In this document: positions 17,354 to 25,501 of the stretch, in pieces
Position numbering within the stretch: position 1 is the first letter of the stretch
Layout: each line of letters begins with the position of its first letter
From: Thiobacillus denitrificans
Lineage (GTDB): Bacteria; Pseudomonadota; Gammaproteobacteria; Burkholderiales; Thiobacillaceae
Reading direction: 5' to 3'
NCBI GenBank assembly: GCA_020723405.1
Contig: DYIY01000009.1
Coordinates: forward strand, 1-64,000
Length of the DNA stretch: 64,000 nt
Program-made: the position numbers and the translations under genes
The notes under the pieces: model-generated
What the model was told of the DNA's origin: nothing
What the model saw: only the letters and a program-made list of their open reading frames with translations
Databases searched by the model: none

Positions 17354-17506
17354 ACGGCTCCGCCGCCCTCACCCCGTAGAACTCCGGGTATGGGGGCGGA
17401 TTTCCCCCAATAGGCCAGGCGCCCGCTGCGCCCGACAATGCCTGCCAGGCTCCCGCACCGGGCGGGGCCATCCCTCAGCCGAGACCAGCCAAGGAAGGAA
17501 GGCACC

Positions 17507-17683
17507 ATGAAAATCGTTTGGAATGACCAGGCCTGCTGCCACAGCGGCAACTGCGTGAAGACCCTGCCCCAGGTGTTCAAGGTGGAGAACGGCCAGTTCC
17601 TGATCCAGCCGGAAAATGCCAGCGACGATCAGGTCCGCCAGGTGGTGGCCGCCTGTCCCGGCAAGGCCCTGAAAATCGAGTAG
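17507..17683 (+). CDS. Small divergent ferredoxin (Fer4_19 type)
   Basis: A protein of 58 residues. The ATG at 17507 has a strong AAGGAAGGAAGG site. The pattern CCHSGNCVKTLPQVF ... VVAACPGKALKIE matches the single-cluster, divergent 4Fe-4S family that has three cysteines in the usual places; an extra Cys adjoins the first and could supply the fourth ligand. It may carry electrons for a neighbouring enzyme. It lies 153 bases after the Fae homologue on the same strand and is followed by a terminator. Confidence 0.85.
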   Translation: MKIVWNDQACCHSGNCVKTLPQVFKVENGQFLIQPENASDDQVRQVVAACPGKALKIE

Positions 17684-17705
17684 GCGTCCCTGAGCGCACT
17701 CCCCC

Positions 17706-17735
17706 GGGCGGACGGATCCTTCCAGTCCGCCCTTT
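17706..17735 (+). terminator. Terminator after the ferredoxin gene
   Basis: GGGCGGAC and GTCCGCCC are perfect 8-base arms around 11 bases, followed by TTTGTT. It ends the Fae-ferredoxin unit. Confidence 0.65.
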
Positions 17736-17824
17736 GTTGCCCCTGCGTTCCGCCGCCCCGCAGATGGGTCAGGCCCTCGCTGCCGGACACGGCGTCGAGA
17801 ATCTGCCGATGCCTGCGCTGGGGT

Positions 17825-18220
17825 TCAGGCGCCCGCGCCCAGAAATGCCAGGTAGCCGGCGGCGTCGAGCAGGCCGGCCTCGCTGATGGGCGCGTCCAGC
17901 CGGACGCGCAGCAGCCAGCCGTCGCCGTAGGGTTCCCGGTTGACCAGGGCGGGGTTGCCGCGCAGGGCGGCGTTGACCTCCAGCACCAGGCCGCCGGCGG
18001 GGGCGATGAGGTCGGACACCGCCTTGCCGGATTCGATGGTGCCCAGGGGCGCGCCCTGGCGGATGAGGGTGCCCACCCGGGGCAGATCGACGTACATCAC
18101 CGTCCCCAGGCTCTGCTGGGCGTGGTGGTTGACGCCCACCAAGGCCTCGCCGCCGTCCAGCGGCTTCAGCCAGAGGGCGTCCCGGTGGTAGAGGCGGTCG
18201 TCAGGATAGTGTGGGTGCAT
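17825..18220 (-). CDS. GcvH-like lipoyl carrier protein
   Basis: A protein of 131 residues that should carry lipoate on the Lys of ESGKAVSDLIAP, in the hairpin turn typical of the glycine-cleavage H protein; GLVLEVNAAL and DGWLLRVRL follow as in the family. The start at 18220 (MHPHYPDDRLY) overlaps the lpd end by 20 bases, so the two are coupled. No gcvT or gcvP is present, so this is not a glycine-cleavage operon. GcvH-like proteins paired with Lpd also occur as LbpA in sulfur oxidation, but no hdr-like genes are seen. The partner reaction is unknown. Confidence 0.87.
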   Translation of the reverse strand: MHPHYPDDRLYHRDALWLKPLDGGEALVGVNHHAQQSLGTVMYVDLPRVGTLIRQGAPLGTIESGKAVSDLIAPAGGLVLEVNAALRGNPALVNREPYGDGWLLRVRLDAPISEAGLLDAAGYLAFLGAGA

Positions 18221-19613
18221 GGGCGTTCCCTTGCTTGAGGGGCTTGTGCACGGCCTGGCCCAGGGCGTCCTCGGCGGCTTCCAGCAGGGCCTCGGACAGG
18301 GTGGGGTGGGCATGCACGGTCTGGGTGATGGCGTGCACCGTGGCACCCTGGCGGATGAGCACCGCCGCTTCGTGGACCATGTCGGAGGCGTGGGCGCCGA
18401 TGATGTGCGCGCCCAGCAGGCGGCCCGTGACCCGGTCGGCCACCACCTTGGCCAGGCCAGTCAGTTCGCCCATGGCCTGGGCCTTGCCCAGGCCGCGCAG
18501 GTCGAAGCGGCCGCAGCTCACGGCGTGGCCCCGCTCCAGGGCGGCGGTTTCGCTCAGGCCGACGCAGCCGATCTCGGGCATGGTGAACACCGCCCAGGGG
18601 ATGGCGGCCTCGTCCAGGGGCTCGGGATCCATGTCCAGGGCGTGTTCCACCGCCACCCGGGCCTGGGCCGAGGCGGCGTGGGCCAGGGCCAGGCGGCCGT
18701 TGACGTCGCCCACGGCGTAGAGGCCGGGCAGGCTGGCGCGCAGGAAGTCGTCGGTGACGATCTCGCCGCGGGGGCCCGGTTCCACCCCGGCTTCGGCCAG
18801 GCCCAGGCCGGCACTGTTGGGGCGGCGGCCCACGGCCACCAGGGCGCGCTCCGCGCCGGCCACGGTCCGTCCCCCGGACAGGGCGGCCACGCCGCCGGGT
18901 CCGATCTCCAGGCTTTCCACGGGACAGCCGTGGAGGAACTCGATGCGCCGCTTGCGCATTTCTCGCCAGACCACGGCGGCGATCTCGTGGTCCAGGAAGG
19001 GCAGCGGCCGGTCCCCCAGGCCGGCGACGGTGACCTCCACCCCCAGGGCGTTGAGGATGAAGGCGAACTCGCAGGCCACCACGCCGTCGCCGACGATGAG
19101 CAGGGAGGCGGGCAGCGTGTCCCACTTGAGCAGGTCGTCGCTGGTGGCGACGCGGTCGCCGTCGATGGGGAAATTGTCAGGGCGGACGGGAGAGGAACCG
19201 GTGCAGACCAGCACCGCGTCCGCATGGATGGGCTCGCCGTCGCCCACCCGGACGTGGTGGCCGTCGAGGATACGGCCGTAGCCCTGGATCAGGGCCACCT
19301 TGCGGTCCGCCATGAGGCCGCCGATGCCCCGCTCCAGCAGGTCGATGACCTGGCCGGCCTTGTCGCGCAGGCAGACCCAGTCGGCTGCCAGGCTGCCGTC
19401 CAGGCGCAGGCCGTAGGTCGCAGCCCGGCGCATCTTCTCCAACAGGTTGCAGGATTCCACCAGGGTCTTGGTGGGAATGCAGCCCCGGTGCAGGCAGGTG
19501 CCGCCCAGAGGATGGGGGTCGATGAGGCTGACCCGGGCGCCCAGGGCGGCGGCGTGGGAAGCCGCGACATAGCCGGCCGGGCCGCCGCCGAGGATGGCGA
19601 GGTGTTTGGACAT
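18201..19613 (-). CDS. lpdA: Dihydrolipoamide dehydrogenase
   Basis: An FAD disulfide oxidoreductase of 470 residues that reoxidises dihydrolipoyl groups with NAD+. It has the FAD motif ILGGGPAGYVAA, the redox-active pair in GGTCLHRGCIPTK (Cys40 and Cys45), a second nucleotide motif LLIVGDGVVACEFA, YAVGDVNGRLALAHAA, and the C-terminal catalytic pair in HAHPTLSEALLEAAE. Its partner is most likely the GcvH-like protein that overlaps it. OsmC lies 82 bases upstream in the same direction, so thiol chemistry is a theme of this operon. Confidence 0.93.
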   Translation of the reverse strand: MSKHLAILGGGPAGYVAASHAAALGARVSLIDPHPLGGTCLHRGCIPTKTLVESCNLLEKMRRAATYGLRLDGSLAADWVCLRDKAGQVIDLLERGIGGLMADRKVALIQGYGRILDGHHVRVGDGEPIHADAVLVCTGSSPVRPDNFPIDGDRVATSDDLLKWDTLPASLLIVGDGVVACEFAFILNALGVEVTVAGLGDRPLPFLDHEIAAVVWREMRKRRIEFLHGCPVESLEIGPGGVAALSGGRTVAGAERALVAVGRRPNSAGLGLAEAGVEPGPRGEIVTDDFLRASLPGLYAVGDVNGRLALAHAASAQARVAVEHALDMDPEPLDEAAIPWAVFTMPEIGCVGLSETAALERGHAVSCGRFDLRGLGKAQAMGELTGLAKVVADRVTGRLLGAHIIGAHASDMVHEAAVLIRQGATVHAITQTVHAHPTLSEALLEAAEDALGQAVHKPLKQGNAHAPTLS

Positions 19614-19695
19614 GGGGACTCCGATGGGGGTGGGAGGTAGGGGGTGGCGCTGGCCGGTCGGTGGGCCGGGGCCTTCCCCCTCCGGGCTGCCGCGC

Positions 19696-20238
19696 CTACG
19701 CCGCCAGCGGCTCGGCCTCCAGCACCTTCCCGTTCAGCTTGACGCTGCCGTGCACTTCGATGGCGCGCACCAGGGTATCCAGCACCGGGCAATGGCTCTC
19801 CACGGTCTGCACCAGTTTCCGCAGGGTTGCCTCGTCGGCGGTGCTGCTCACCTCGGTTTCGAAGATGACTTTCTGGTAACCGGCGGGAATGGCGGGGTCC
19901 AGGCCGAACAGGCCGCGCAGGTCCAGGTAGCCGCGCAGGTTGACCTTGACGCCGTCGAGCTGCACGCCCATGACCGAGGCGTAGGCGCTGTACATGATCT
20001 CCTGGCAGGCGCCCAGGGCCACCAGCAACAGTTCCACCGGGTTGGCACCGGCGTCCTTGCCCCCCAGTTCCGGCGGTTCGTCCACGATGATGGGGGCGAA
20101 CTCGCGCACCTGGGCGCAGCAGCGCACGTCCTCTTCCAGTTGGGTATCGGCGCGGAACACCACCTTGGCAGCGCCGGGGTTGCCCTGGATGCCGGCGATG
20201 GCCTGCATCAGGGCGGCTTTGACGGATTCTTGCGACAT
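19696..20238 (-). CDS. OsmC/Ohr-family peroxide-reducing protein
   Basis: A protein of 180 residues. The ATG at 20238 has GGAG upstream; the longer frame is not supported. OsmC-family motifs are NPVELLLVALGACQEIMYSAYA and, near the C-terminus, VQTVESHCPVLDTL, which supply the two cysteines that reduce organic hydroperoxides. Ohr/OsmC enzymes are re-reduced by lipoylated proteins and Lpd, and exactly such a pair (lpd and GcvH-like) follows. This makes a peroxide-defence module for the oxygen chemistry of the hydroxylase a reasonable inference. Confidence 0.88.
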   Translation of the reverse strand: MSQESVKAALMQAIAGIQGNPGAAKVVFRADTQLEEDVRCCAQVREFAPIIVDEPPELGGKDAGANPVELLLVALGACQEIMYSAYASVMGVQLDGVKVNLRGYLDLRGLFGLDPAIPAGYQKVIFETEVSSTADEATLRKLVQTVESHCPVLDTLVRAIEVHGSVKLNGKVLEAEPLAA

Positions 20239-20363
20239 GGCCTGTCTCCTTCGGGAAATTTGCCGTGATCCGGAACAGCCGGCCACGTAGGAAGGATTAA
20301 AGGCTGGCCGCGCGCCCCGGAACATTCGGTCAAACCGCCGCTGCGGAGAGGGATTTCCCTGTG

Positions 20364-21044
20364 TCAGACCCGTATTTGATCCTGGTCGCGGGAACGGGCG
20401 GGCTCGGGCGTGTGGTCGAATTCCAGTTCCTCCCGGCCCTGTTCCAGTTGCATGAACATGCGCACCAGTTCCGACAGGGTCCGCGCCTTCATCTTCTCCA
20501 TGGCATTGGCCCGGTGGGCCTCCACGGTCTTGGGGCTGAGGCCCAGGGCGATGGCGATGACCTTGTTGGCTTTGCCGTTCACCACCATCGCCGCGACTTC
20601 CCGCTCGCGCGGGCTGAGCATGAGATAGGCGGCCTGGATGCGCGCCAGCTTGCGCCGCTCGAGGCTGCGCTGGGCGCAGATCTCCAGAGCGCGCTGGATG
20701 CTGTCCAGCAGGACCTGGTCGTTGTAGGGCTTCTGCAGGAAGTCCACCGCGCCGCCGCTCATGGCCCGCACCGCCATGGGGATGTCACCGTGGCCGGTGA
20801 CGATGATGACAGGCAGGCACCAGCCCCGCCCACGCAGGTGTTTCTGCAACTCCAGGCCGCTCATGCCCGGCATGCGCACGTCCAGTACCAGGCAGCCCGG
20901 CATCTTGCCGTCGTAGGCGCTCAGGAAATCCTGGGCGGAAGCGTGGCAGTGCACCCGGTGGCCCACGGATTCCAGCAGCCAGCGGAGGGATTCCCGCGCA
21001 GCCTGGTCGTCGTCCACCACGAAAACGGTCTGTGCTTCATTCAT
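20364..21044 (-). CDS. FixJ/NarL-family response regulator 2
   Basis: A protein of 226 residues: receiver (VVDDDQAARES, Asp in VLDVRMPGMSG, VTGHGD, KPY) and LuxR-type helix-turn-helix (LSPREREVAAMV, LSPKTVEAHRANAMEKM). The start at 21044 overlaps the end of kinase 2 by 8 bases. It closely resembles regulator 1 (10605-11255) in both domains, so the island has a duplicated sensor-regulator pair. The recognition helices differ (LGLSPKTVEAHRAN against LGLSVRTVEGHRAK), so the two may bind related but distinct sites. Confidence 0.92.
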   Translation of the reverse strand: MNEAQTVFVVDDDQAARESLRWLLESVGHRVHCHASAQDFLSAYDGKMPGCLVLDVRMPGMSGLELQKHLRGRGWCLPVIIVTGHGDIPMAVRAMSGGAVDFLQKPYNDQVLLDSIQRALEICAQRSLERRKLARIQAAYLMLSPREREVAAMVVNGKANKVIAIALGLSPKTVEAHRANAMEKMKARTLSELVRMFMQLEQGREELEFDHTPEPARSRDQDQIRV

Positions 21045-22329
21045 GGTCAAAGGTCTCCTCCATGCCGGGCAGGTTGAATCGAAAGACGAGGCCCGGACCG
21101 GTCTCGTTGGGGCGGACGCCAAGGGTGCCGCCGTGGGCCTCGACGATGGATCGGCAGATGGCCAGACCCATGCCCATGCCGTTGGCCTTGGTGGTGAAAA
21201 ACGGTTCGAAGATGGGGTTCAGCATGTCCCCGGGCAGGCCGGGTCCGCTGTCGCCCACTTCCACGGTGGCAACGCCGTTCGCGTCGGGGAACACGCGGAT
21301 GCGCAACAGGCGCCGCCCGGCGTCCACTTCGTCCATGGCTTCCACCGCGTTGCGCGCCAGGTTCAGGATGACCTGCTCGATCTGGATCGCGTCCCCTGGC
21401 ACCGGCGCCATGCCCGCCACCACTTCCGTCGCAATGCGGACCTGATGCTGGCTGGCTTCCGGCTCGGCGATCAGCAGGGCCTCGCGCAGCACGTCGGCCA
21501 AATCCACCGGCCGGGGCGGCGCCTCATCCTTGCGCACGAACCTGCGCAGGCTGCGGATGATGTCGCCGGCCCGGTCCGCCTGGCTGCATACCTGTTCGAA
21601 GGCACGGGCCAATTCATCCGCCGAATCCTTGCCGGCGCGCAGGCGGCGCAGACAACCGCGCGAATAGTTGGCAATGGCGGCCAGGGGCTGGTTGAGCTCG
21701 TGGGCCAGGCCCGAGGCCATCTCGCCCATGGTGTTCACCCGTGCCGCGTGGGCCAGCTCCCGGTAATGCAGGCGCACCTCGTCCTCGGCCCGCTTGCGCG
21801 CGGTGATGTCCCGGGTGATGCCGAGCAGGGCAACAACCTGGCCGCGCGCGTCGGTGAGCGGTACCGCGTGGGTCTCCATCCAGCGCCGGCGGCCTTTCAG
21901 GCTGATGATCTGGAATTCCAGGATGCCGCTTTCGCCCTGGAACACCTTCTCGCTCAGGGCTTGATAGGCGGCGCGGAATTCCGGCGCAATGACCCGGTAG
22001 ACCGAGGTGCCGACGATCTCCTCCGGCTGGCCGGCCTCCACCAGGCGCAGGCCGGCCGGGTTCATCTCCAGCAGGATGCCGTCCAGGGTTTGCAGCTTCA
22101 CGCATTCCGGCTCGGAGGCGATGATCTGGCGCAATCGCTGTTCGTTGTCCGCAAGCCGCTCCTCGGCCCGGCGCCGTTCCGCGATCTCGCCTTCCAGCAC
22201 CCGCTTGGAGTGGCGCAGGCGCAGGTTGAGCCGGACCACGTAAGCCAGCACGGAGGCCATGAGAATCAGGGCGGCCATGAGGGTGGCCCAGGAAGGGAGG
22301 GCGGCAGCGACGGTGTCTTGCAATGGCAT
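21037..22329 (-). CDS. PAS histidine kinase 2, membrane anchored
   Basis: A protein of 430 residues from the ATG at 22329; the frame stays open upstream but the extra residues look random and no good ribosome site marks either start. One membrane segment (WATLMAALILMASVLAYVV) is followed by a coiled stretch, a PAS domain (~75-200; RWMETHAVPLTDARGQVV, LLGITRDIT), HisKA (GLAHELNQPLAAIANYSRG) and an ATPase domain (GDSGPGLPG, MGMGLAICRSIVEAHGG). The kinase core is very like that of kinase 1, but the sensor is short and membrane linked. Confidence 0.9.
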   Translation of the reverse strand: MPLQDTVAAALPSWATLMAALILMASVLAYVVRLNLRLRHSKRVLEGEIAERRRAEERLADNEQRLRQIIASEPECVKLQTLDGILLEMNPAGLRLVEAGQPEEIVGTSVYRVIAPEFRAAYQALSEKVFQGESGILEFQIISLKGRRRWMETHAVPLTDARGQVVALLGITRDITARKRAEDEVRLHYRELAHAARVNTMGEMASGLAHELNQPLAAIANYSRGCLRRLRAGKDSADELARAFEQVCSQADRAGDIIRSLRRFVRKDEAPPRPVDLADVLREALLIAEPEASQHQVRIATEVVAGMAPVPGDAIQIEQVILNLARNAVEAMDEVDAGRRLLRIRVFPDANGVATVEVGDSGPGLPGDMLNPIFEPFFTTKANGMGMGLAICRSIVEAHGGTLGVRPNETGPGLVFRFNLPGMEETFDHE

Positions 22330-22490
22330 GGCGCGATCTGGGTTCCAGCAGCGGAGGGCGGGACGCGATCCAGCCAAGCAAGAAACGCACCGCTTGGCCT
22401 GATCGGCCCGGAAGCCAGGAACGGTGCGGGGTTGGAGCGGGGCCACCCCGGTCCGGGCGGTATGGGATGCCGGCCGGCGTGACAGTCCGG

Positions 22491-22546
22491 CAGGACAAAC
22501 CGTCCTGTTTTTTGCACAGGGGTTGGAGGGTAGGGTTCTTCCTACC
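22491..22546. other. Two hairpins between reductase and kinase 2 genes
   Basis: CAGGAC-AAACC-GTCCTG followed by TTTTTT (22491-22513) looks like a plus-strand terminator, although no plus-strand gene ends here. GGTAGG-N6-CCTACC (22529-22546) is a perfect 6-base-arm palindrome. Both lie in the 242-base gap upstream of kinase 2 and may be a leader or operator. No gene is seen in the gap. Confidence 0.5.
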
Positions 22547-22571
22547 TGTCTCCCCTATCGTGGACAGGCGT

Positions 22572-23642
22572 CTAAGCGCGGCCGCCGGGCAGATGGGAAG
22601 CGTCCAGGAACTTGTCGAAGAAGATGTTCTTCTCGCACAGGCCTGCGCCGGTGAGGCATTTCACGGCGCTGTCGATCATGGCCGGCGGCCCGCACAGATA
22701 GGCATGGCTGTCCGGAATGTCGGCGAAGCGTTCCAGGGAGAGGATTTCCGTGCAATGGCCGCGCAGGCCCTCCCAGCCGCTGTCGTCCGGCTCCCGGGAC
22801 AGGACCGGCAGGAAGTTGAAGTGGCCGTTGCCCTTGGCCTTGATCTGCTGCATCTCTTCCAGGCAATAGAGATCCTCCCGTGTGCGTGCGCCGAAGACAT
22901 AGGTCACCTTGCGCTGGAAGCCCTGGGAGGAAACCTGTTCCAGCAAGGCCTTGATGGGTGCCATGCCGCTGCCGCCGGCGATGCACAGCATGGGCGCGCT
23001 GGAATTCCGCAGCCAGAAGGAACCATAGGGACCGGTCACCGTGACCTTCTCGCCTTCCCGGTTGGCCGCGTGCAGCCAGCCGGTCATCTGGCCGTTGGGA
23101 ACATGGCGGATGTGGAAACTGACGTGGCGTCCATCCTCGTTCTCGGGCGCGCTGGCGAAGGAGTAGGAGCGGGGCTTGTCGATCACGCCGGGCACTGCCA
23201 GTTCAGCGTACTGGCCCGCCAGATAGGGGGGCAGGGACTCGTCCAGATGGATGCGGACTTCCTGGATGTCGTGGGTGAGCTGGCGGGTGCTGGCGATGCG
23301 GCCGGACACGGAGCAGGCCGCCGACAGGGCGACACCGGGCTGGTCCATCTCGATCTCGATTTCCACGTCGCTGCGCAGGCAGGTCTGGCAGGTGAGGATC
23401 ATGCCCGCGTCCATTTCCTTGTCGTCCAGCACGTAGCTGAAGTCGTTGAGGGGCTTGATCTTGCCGCTCAGCAGCCGGGAGCGGCACTGGCCGCAGGAGC
23501 CCACGCGGCAGTTGTGGGGCCAGGGCAGGCCCGCCTCCAGGGCGGCCTTGAGCAGGTTGTCGCCGGCTTTGACCTGGATGCTTTTGCCGCAGGGCGACAG
23601 TTTCGCGGTGAAAGGCCCCTTGCGGGCGAACAGTCCGAACAC
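22572..23642 (-). CDS. 2Fe-2S ferredoxin-NAD(P)H reductase (XylA-like) for the hydroxylase
   Basis: A protein of 356 residues from a GTG with AAGGAG seven bases upstream. The N-terminal ~95 residues are a plant-type 2Fe-2S domain (HNCRVGSCGQCRSRLLSG, then LTCQTC). FAD binding follows (RSYSFAS), and NAD binding (CIAGGSGMAPIKALLEQ, YLCGPPAMID). The order ferredoxin-FAD-NAD is that of XylA, the reductase of xylene monooxygenase, rather than the separate rubredoxin and rubredoxin reductase of the classic AlkB system. It is third in the alkB operon, 50 bases after the haemoglobin gene. Confidence 0.92.
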   Translation of the reverse strand: MFGLFARKGPFTAKLSPCGKSIQVKAGDNLLKAALEAGLPWPHNCRVGSCGQCRSRLLSGKIKPLNDFSYVLDDKEMDAGMILTCQTCLRSDVEIEIEMDQPGVALSAACSVSGRIASTRQLTHDIQEVRIHLDESLPPYLAGQYAELAVPGVIDKPRSYSFASAPENEDGRHVSFHIRHVPNGQMTGWLHAANREGEKVTVTGPYGSFWLRNSSAPMLCIAGGSGMAPIKALLEQVSSQGFQRKVTYVFGARTREDLYCLEEMQQIKAKGNGHFNFLPVLSREPDDSGWEGLRGHCTEILSLERFADIPDSHAYLCGPPAMIDSAVKCLTGAGLCEKNIFFDKFLDASHLPGGRA

Positions 23643-23692
23643 GGCACGACTCCTTGTTCCCGGCGGGCGCCGGCCAGCGGCGCCCTGTTGGC

Positions 23693-24079
23693 TTACTGGT
23701 AGACCACGTCGCCCTTCAGCGAGTAAAGGATGCAGAGGATCTCGTCCTTCTCCCGCTTGCCCACGTGGTGCATGTCCAGGGCCTTGAGCACGTCGTCGCA
23801 CACCGCCACGAACTCGGTGTCGTTGATGTTCATGCCCTTGTGGGCCGCGATCATGTCCTTGCCGGTGTAGGTCTCCGGGCCGCCGAAACCGGCGCAGCAC
23901 ATCTCGGTGACCAGGCGCTTGACGTTGGCCGGGTCGCTGTTGGCGTAGCGCTTGGCGATGAGTGGATTGCTGACGTGGTTGTTCCAGATGTCCTCGACGA
24001 TGGCCTCGATGCCCGGGCGGCCGCCCAAACGTTCATACAGAGTGGCGGTGGCGAGGGCGGCTTCGGTGGGTGCGTTCAT
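23693..24079 (-). CDS. Group 1 truncated haemoglobin
   Basis: A protein of 128 residues. The ATG at 24079 has AGGAGA upstream. The pattern LYERLGGRPGIEAIVED, with the proximal His80 in DMIAAHKGMN and a glycine pair in AGFGGPETYTGKDM, is that of trHb group 1. At the distal side the usual Phe-Tyr (B9-B10) pair is Ile-Trp here, so the Tyr that stabilises bound oxygen is missing. It sits between the hydroxylase and its reductase; a role in oxygen supply, oxygen sensing or NO removal for the hydroxylase is inferred. Three cysteines (60, 61 and 94) are unusual for the family. Confidence 0.9.
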   Translation of the reverse strand: MNAPTEAALATATLYERLGGRPGIEAIVEDIWNNHVSNPLIAKRYANSDPANVKRLVTEMCCAGFGGPETYTGKDMIAAHKGMNINDTEFVAVCDDVLKALDMHHVGKREKDEILCILYSLKGDVVYQ

Positions 24080-24134
24080 GACTGTCTCCTGGTTGGTTGC
24101 CGGCCGCCCCGCGCGGGGCCGGCCGGCGGGGGGA

Positions 24135-25415
24135 TCACATGGCGTAGTTGACTTGCAGGCGGCGTCCGCTGATATCGGCGGGATCCACCTCGTAGCCCAC
24201 CTTGCGGTTGATCTCCTGGGCGATCCTGCGCTCCTCGGGGCTGGCGAAGTCCCGGTCCCAGATGGCCAGCTTCCGCTTGTAGACGGCATGCCACAGGGGC
24301 GGCACCAGGGCCAGCACGAACTCGGTGTAGTAGCCGATCATCGCGTTGGGTGCGCCGCCGGGGGTGGAAGGCTGGCCGACGCTGGACAATTCCCAGAAGT
24401 GGGTTTCACCGCGATCGTGGTGGTCCGCCTGGCGGCCGATCTCGATGAAGGCCCAACTGGTGAAGGCGTTGTCGTTGTCCCAGGAGTGGCGATACTCGAT
24501 GGGTTGGCCCTTCACCCGGATCAAGCCGTAGTGCTCCATGTAGTTGAGGGCTTCCAGTTCGAAGTTGGAGATGACCCACACCACCAGCATCGCCGCCAGG
24601 CCGATCAGGGCGCCGTCCATGCCACCGCCCAGGTAGCCGGCGCCGGCAAACAGGGAGACGGTCGGGATGCTCATCAGGTAGCCGCGAATCCAGCGGTTGG
24701 ACAGGGACAGGAAGGACTTGCCCAACCGCTTGAGGCGCTTCTTCTCGGTCATGATGCCGAAGTAGGACTGGCCGATGTGGGAGATGAGGAAGTGGGTGTA
24801 CAGGCTGCGGCCGCGCGGCGCGGTGGCCGGGTCGGTGTCGTCGCCCATCTTGTTGCCTTCCGGGCCCATCCAGGCGCGCCCCAGTTCCAGGTGATGGTTG
24901 TAGACGTGGGCGAAGCAGAAGTGGGCGGTGCCGGAAAGCGACATCATCCAGCGCGAGATCAGGAAGCCGATGCCCTTGGTGTGCGACAGCTCATGCCCGA
25001 ACATGATGCCGAGACCCTGATGCAGGCCGGCGCCGATGGTGGCGATGACCAGTTGCAGGCCGGTGATGCCGCTTTGGTACTCATAGCCGTTCCACACCAT
25101 GGTCTCGATTGGCGCGCCGGAGACGTATTGGAAAATCCGCCAGGCCAGGGCAACCTGGAGGCCGACGAAACTCACCAGTTGGAAGTACATCATCAGGTTC
25201 AGCAGCGCCCCGGAGCCCACCGGCTGGCCGCGCTGGTCGGTGGCGGCGCCCTTGGTGTGCAACGCCGAGGTGAGGGTATCCATGACGATGTTGAAGCCGA
25301 AGATCGCCATGCCGATCCAGACCCAGTCGCCCCCCTTGAGGATGCCGGCCAGGCACGCCAGGATGCCCAGCGGCGTATACAGATACACCAGATGTCCAAA
25401 AATCAATTTGCGCAT
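24135..25415 (-). CDS. Membrane di-iron hydroxylase, AlkB/XylM family
   Basis: An integral membrane protein of 426 residues that should hydroxylate an alkyl or methyl group with O2. Conserved histidine boxes are HELSH (141-145), HVYNHH (170-175), NYMEHYG (291-297; His295), RHSWDND (309-315) and DHH (331-333). The last box reads GRQADHHDRGETHFWEL, which is closer to XylM (NHADHH type) than to the LQRHSDHHAHP of alkane 1-monooxygenases, so the substrate may not be an n-alkane. AAGGAG lies seven bases before the ATG. It heads an operon with the haemoglobin and a XylA-like reductase. Confidence 0.9.
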   Translation of the reverse strand: MRKLIFGHLVYLYTPLGILACLAGILKGGDWVWIGMAIFGFNIVMDTLTSALHTKGAATDQRGQPVGSGALLNLMMYFQLVSFVGLQVALAWRIFQYVSGAPIETMVWNGYEYQSGITGLQLVIATIGAGLHQGLGIMFGHELSHTKGIGFLISRWMMSLSGTAHFCFAHVYNHHLELGRAWMGPEGNKMGDDTDPATAPRGRSLYTHFLISHIGQSYFGIMTEKKRLKRLGKSFLSLSNRWIRGYLMSIPTVSLFAGAGYLGGGMDGALIGLAAMLVVWVISNFELEALNYMEHYGLIRVKGQPIEYRHSWDNDNAFTSWAFIEIGRQADHHDRGETHFWELSSVGQPSTPGGAPNAMIGYYTEFVLALVPPLWHAVYKRKLAIWDRDFASPEERRIAQEINRKVGYEVDPADISGRRLQVNYAM

Positions 25416-25501
25416 TTTTCGTCTCCTTCAGTCCACGAAACCGTGAGTGATCGCCGACGGGACCGGCCCCGCCAAACTCTTGGCCGGCCGCCGTCTGGAC
25501 T

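Noticed and set aside
17825-19613. Part of a glycine-cleavage system
   Set aside because: No gcvT or gcvP gene is present; only the carrier protein and Lpd are found.
24135-25415. Classic alkane 1-monooxygenase with rubredoxin partners
   Set aside because: No rubredoxin or rubredoxin reductase is present, the final His box is XylM-like and the reductase is XylA-like.
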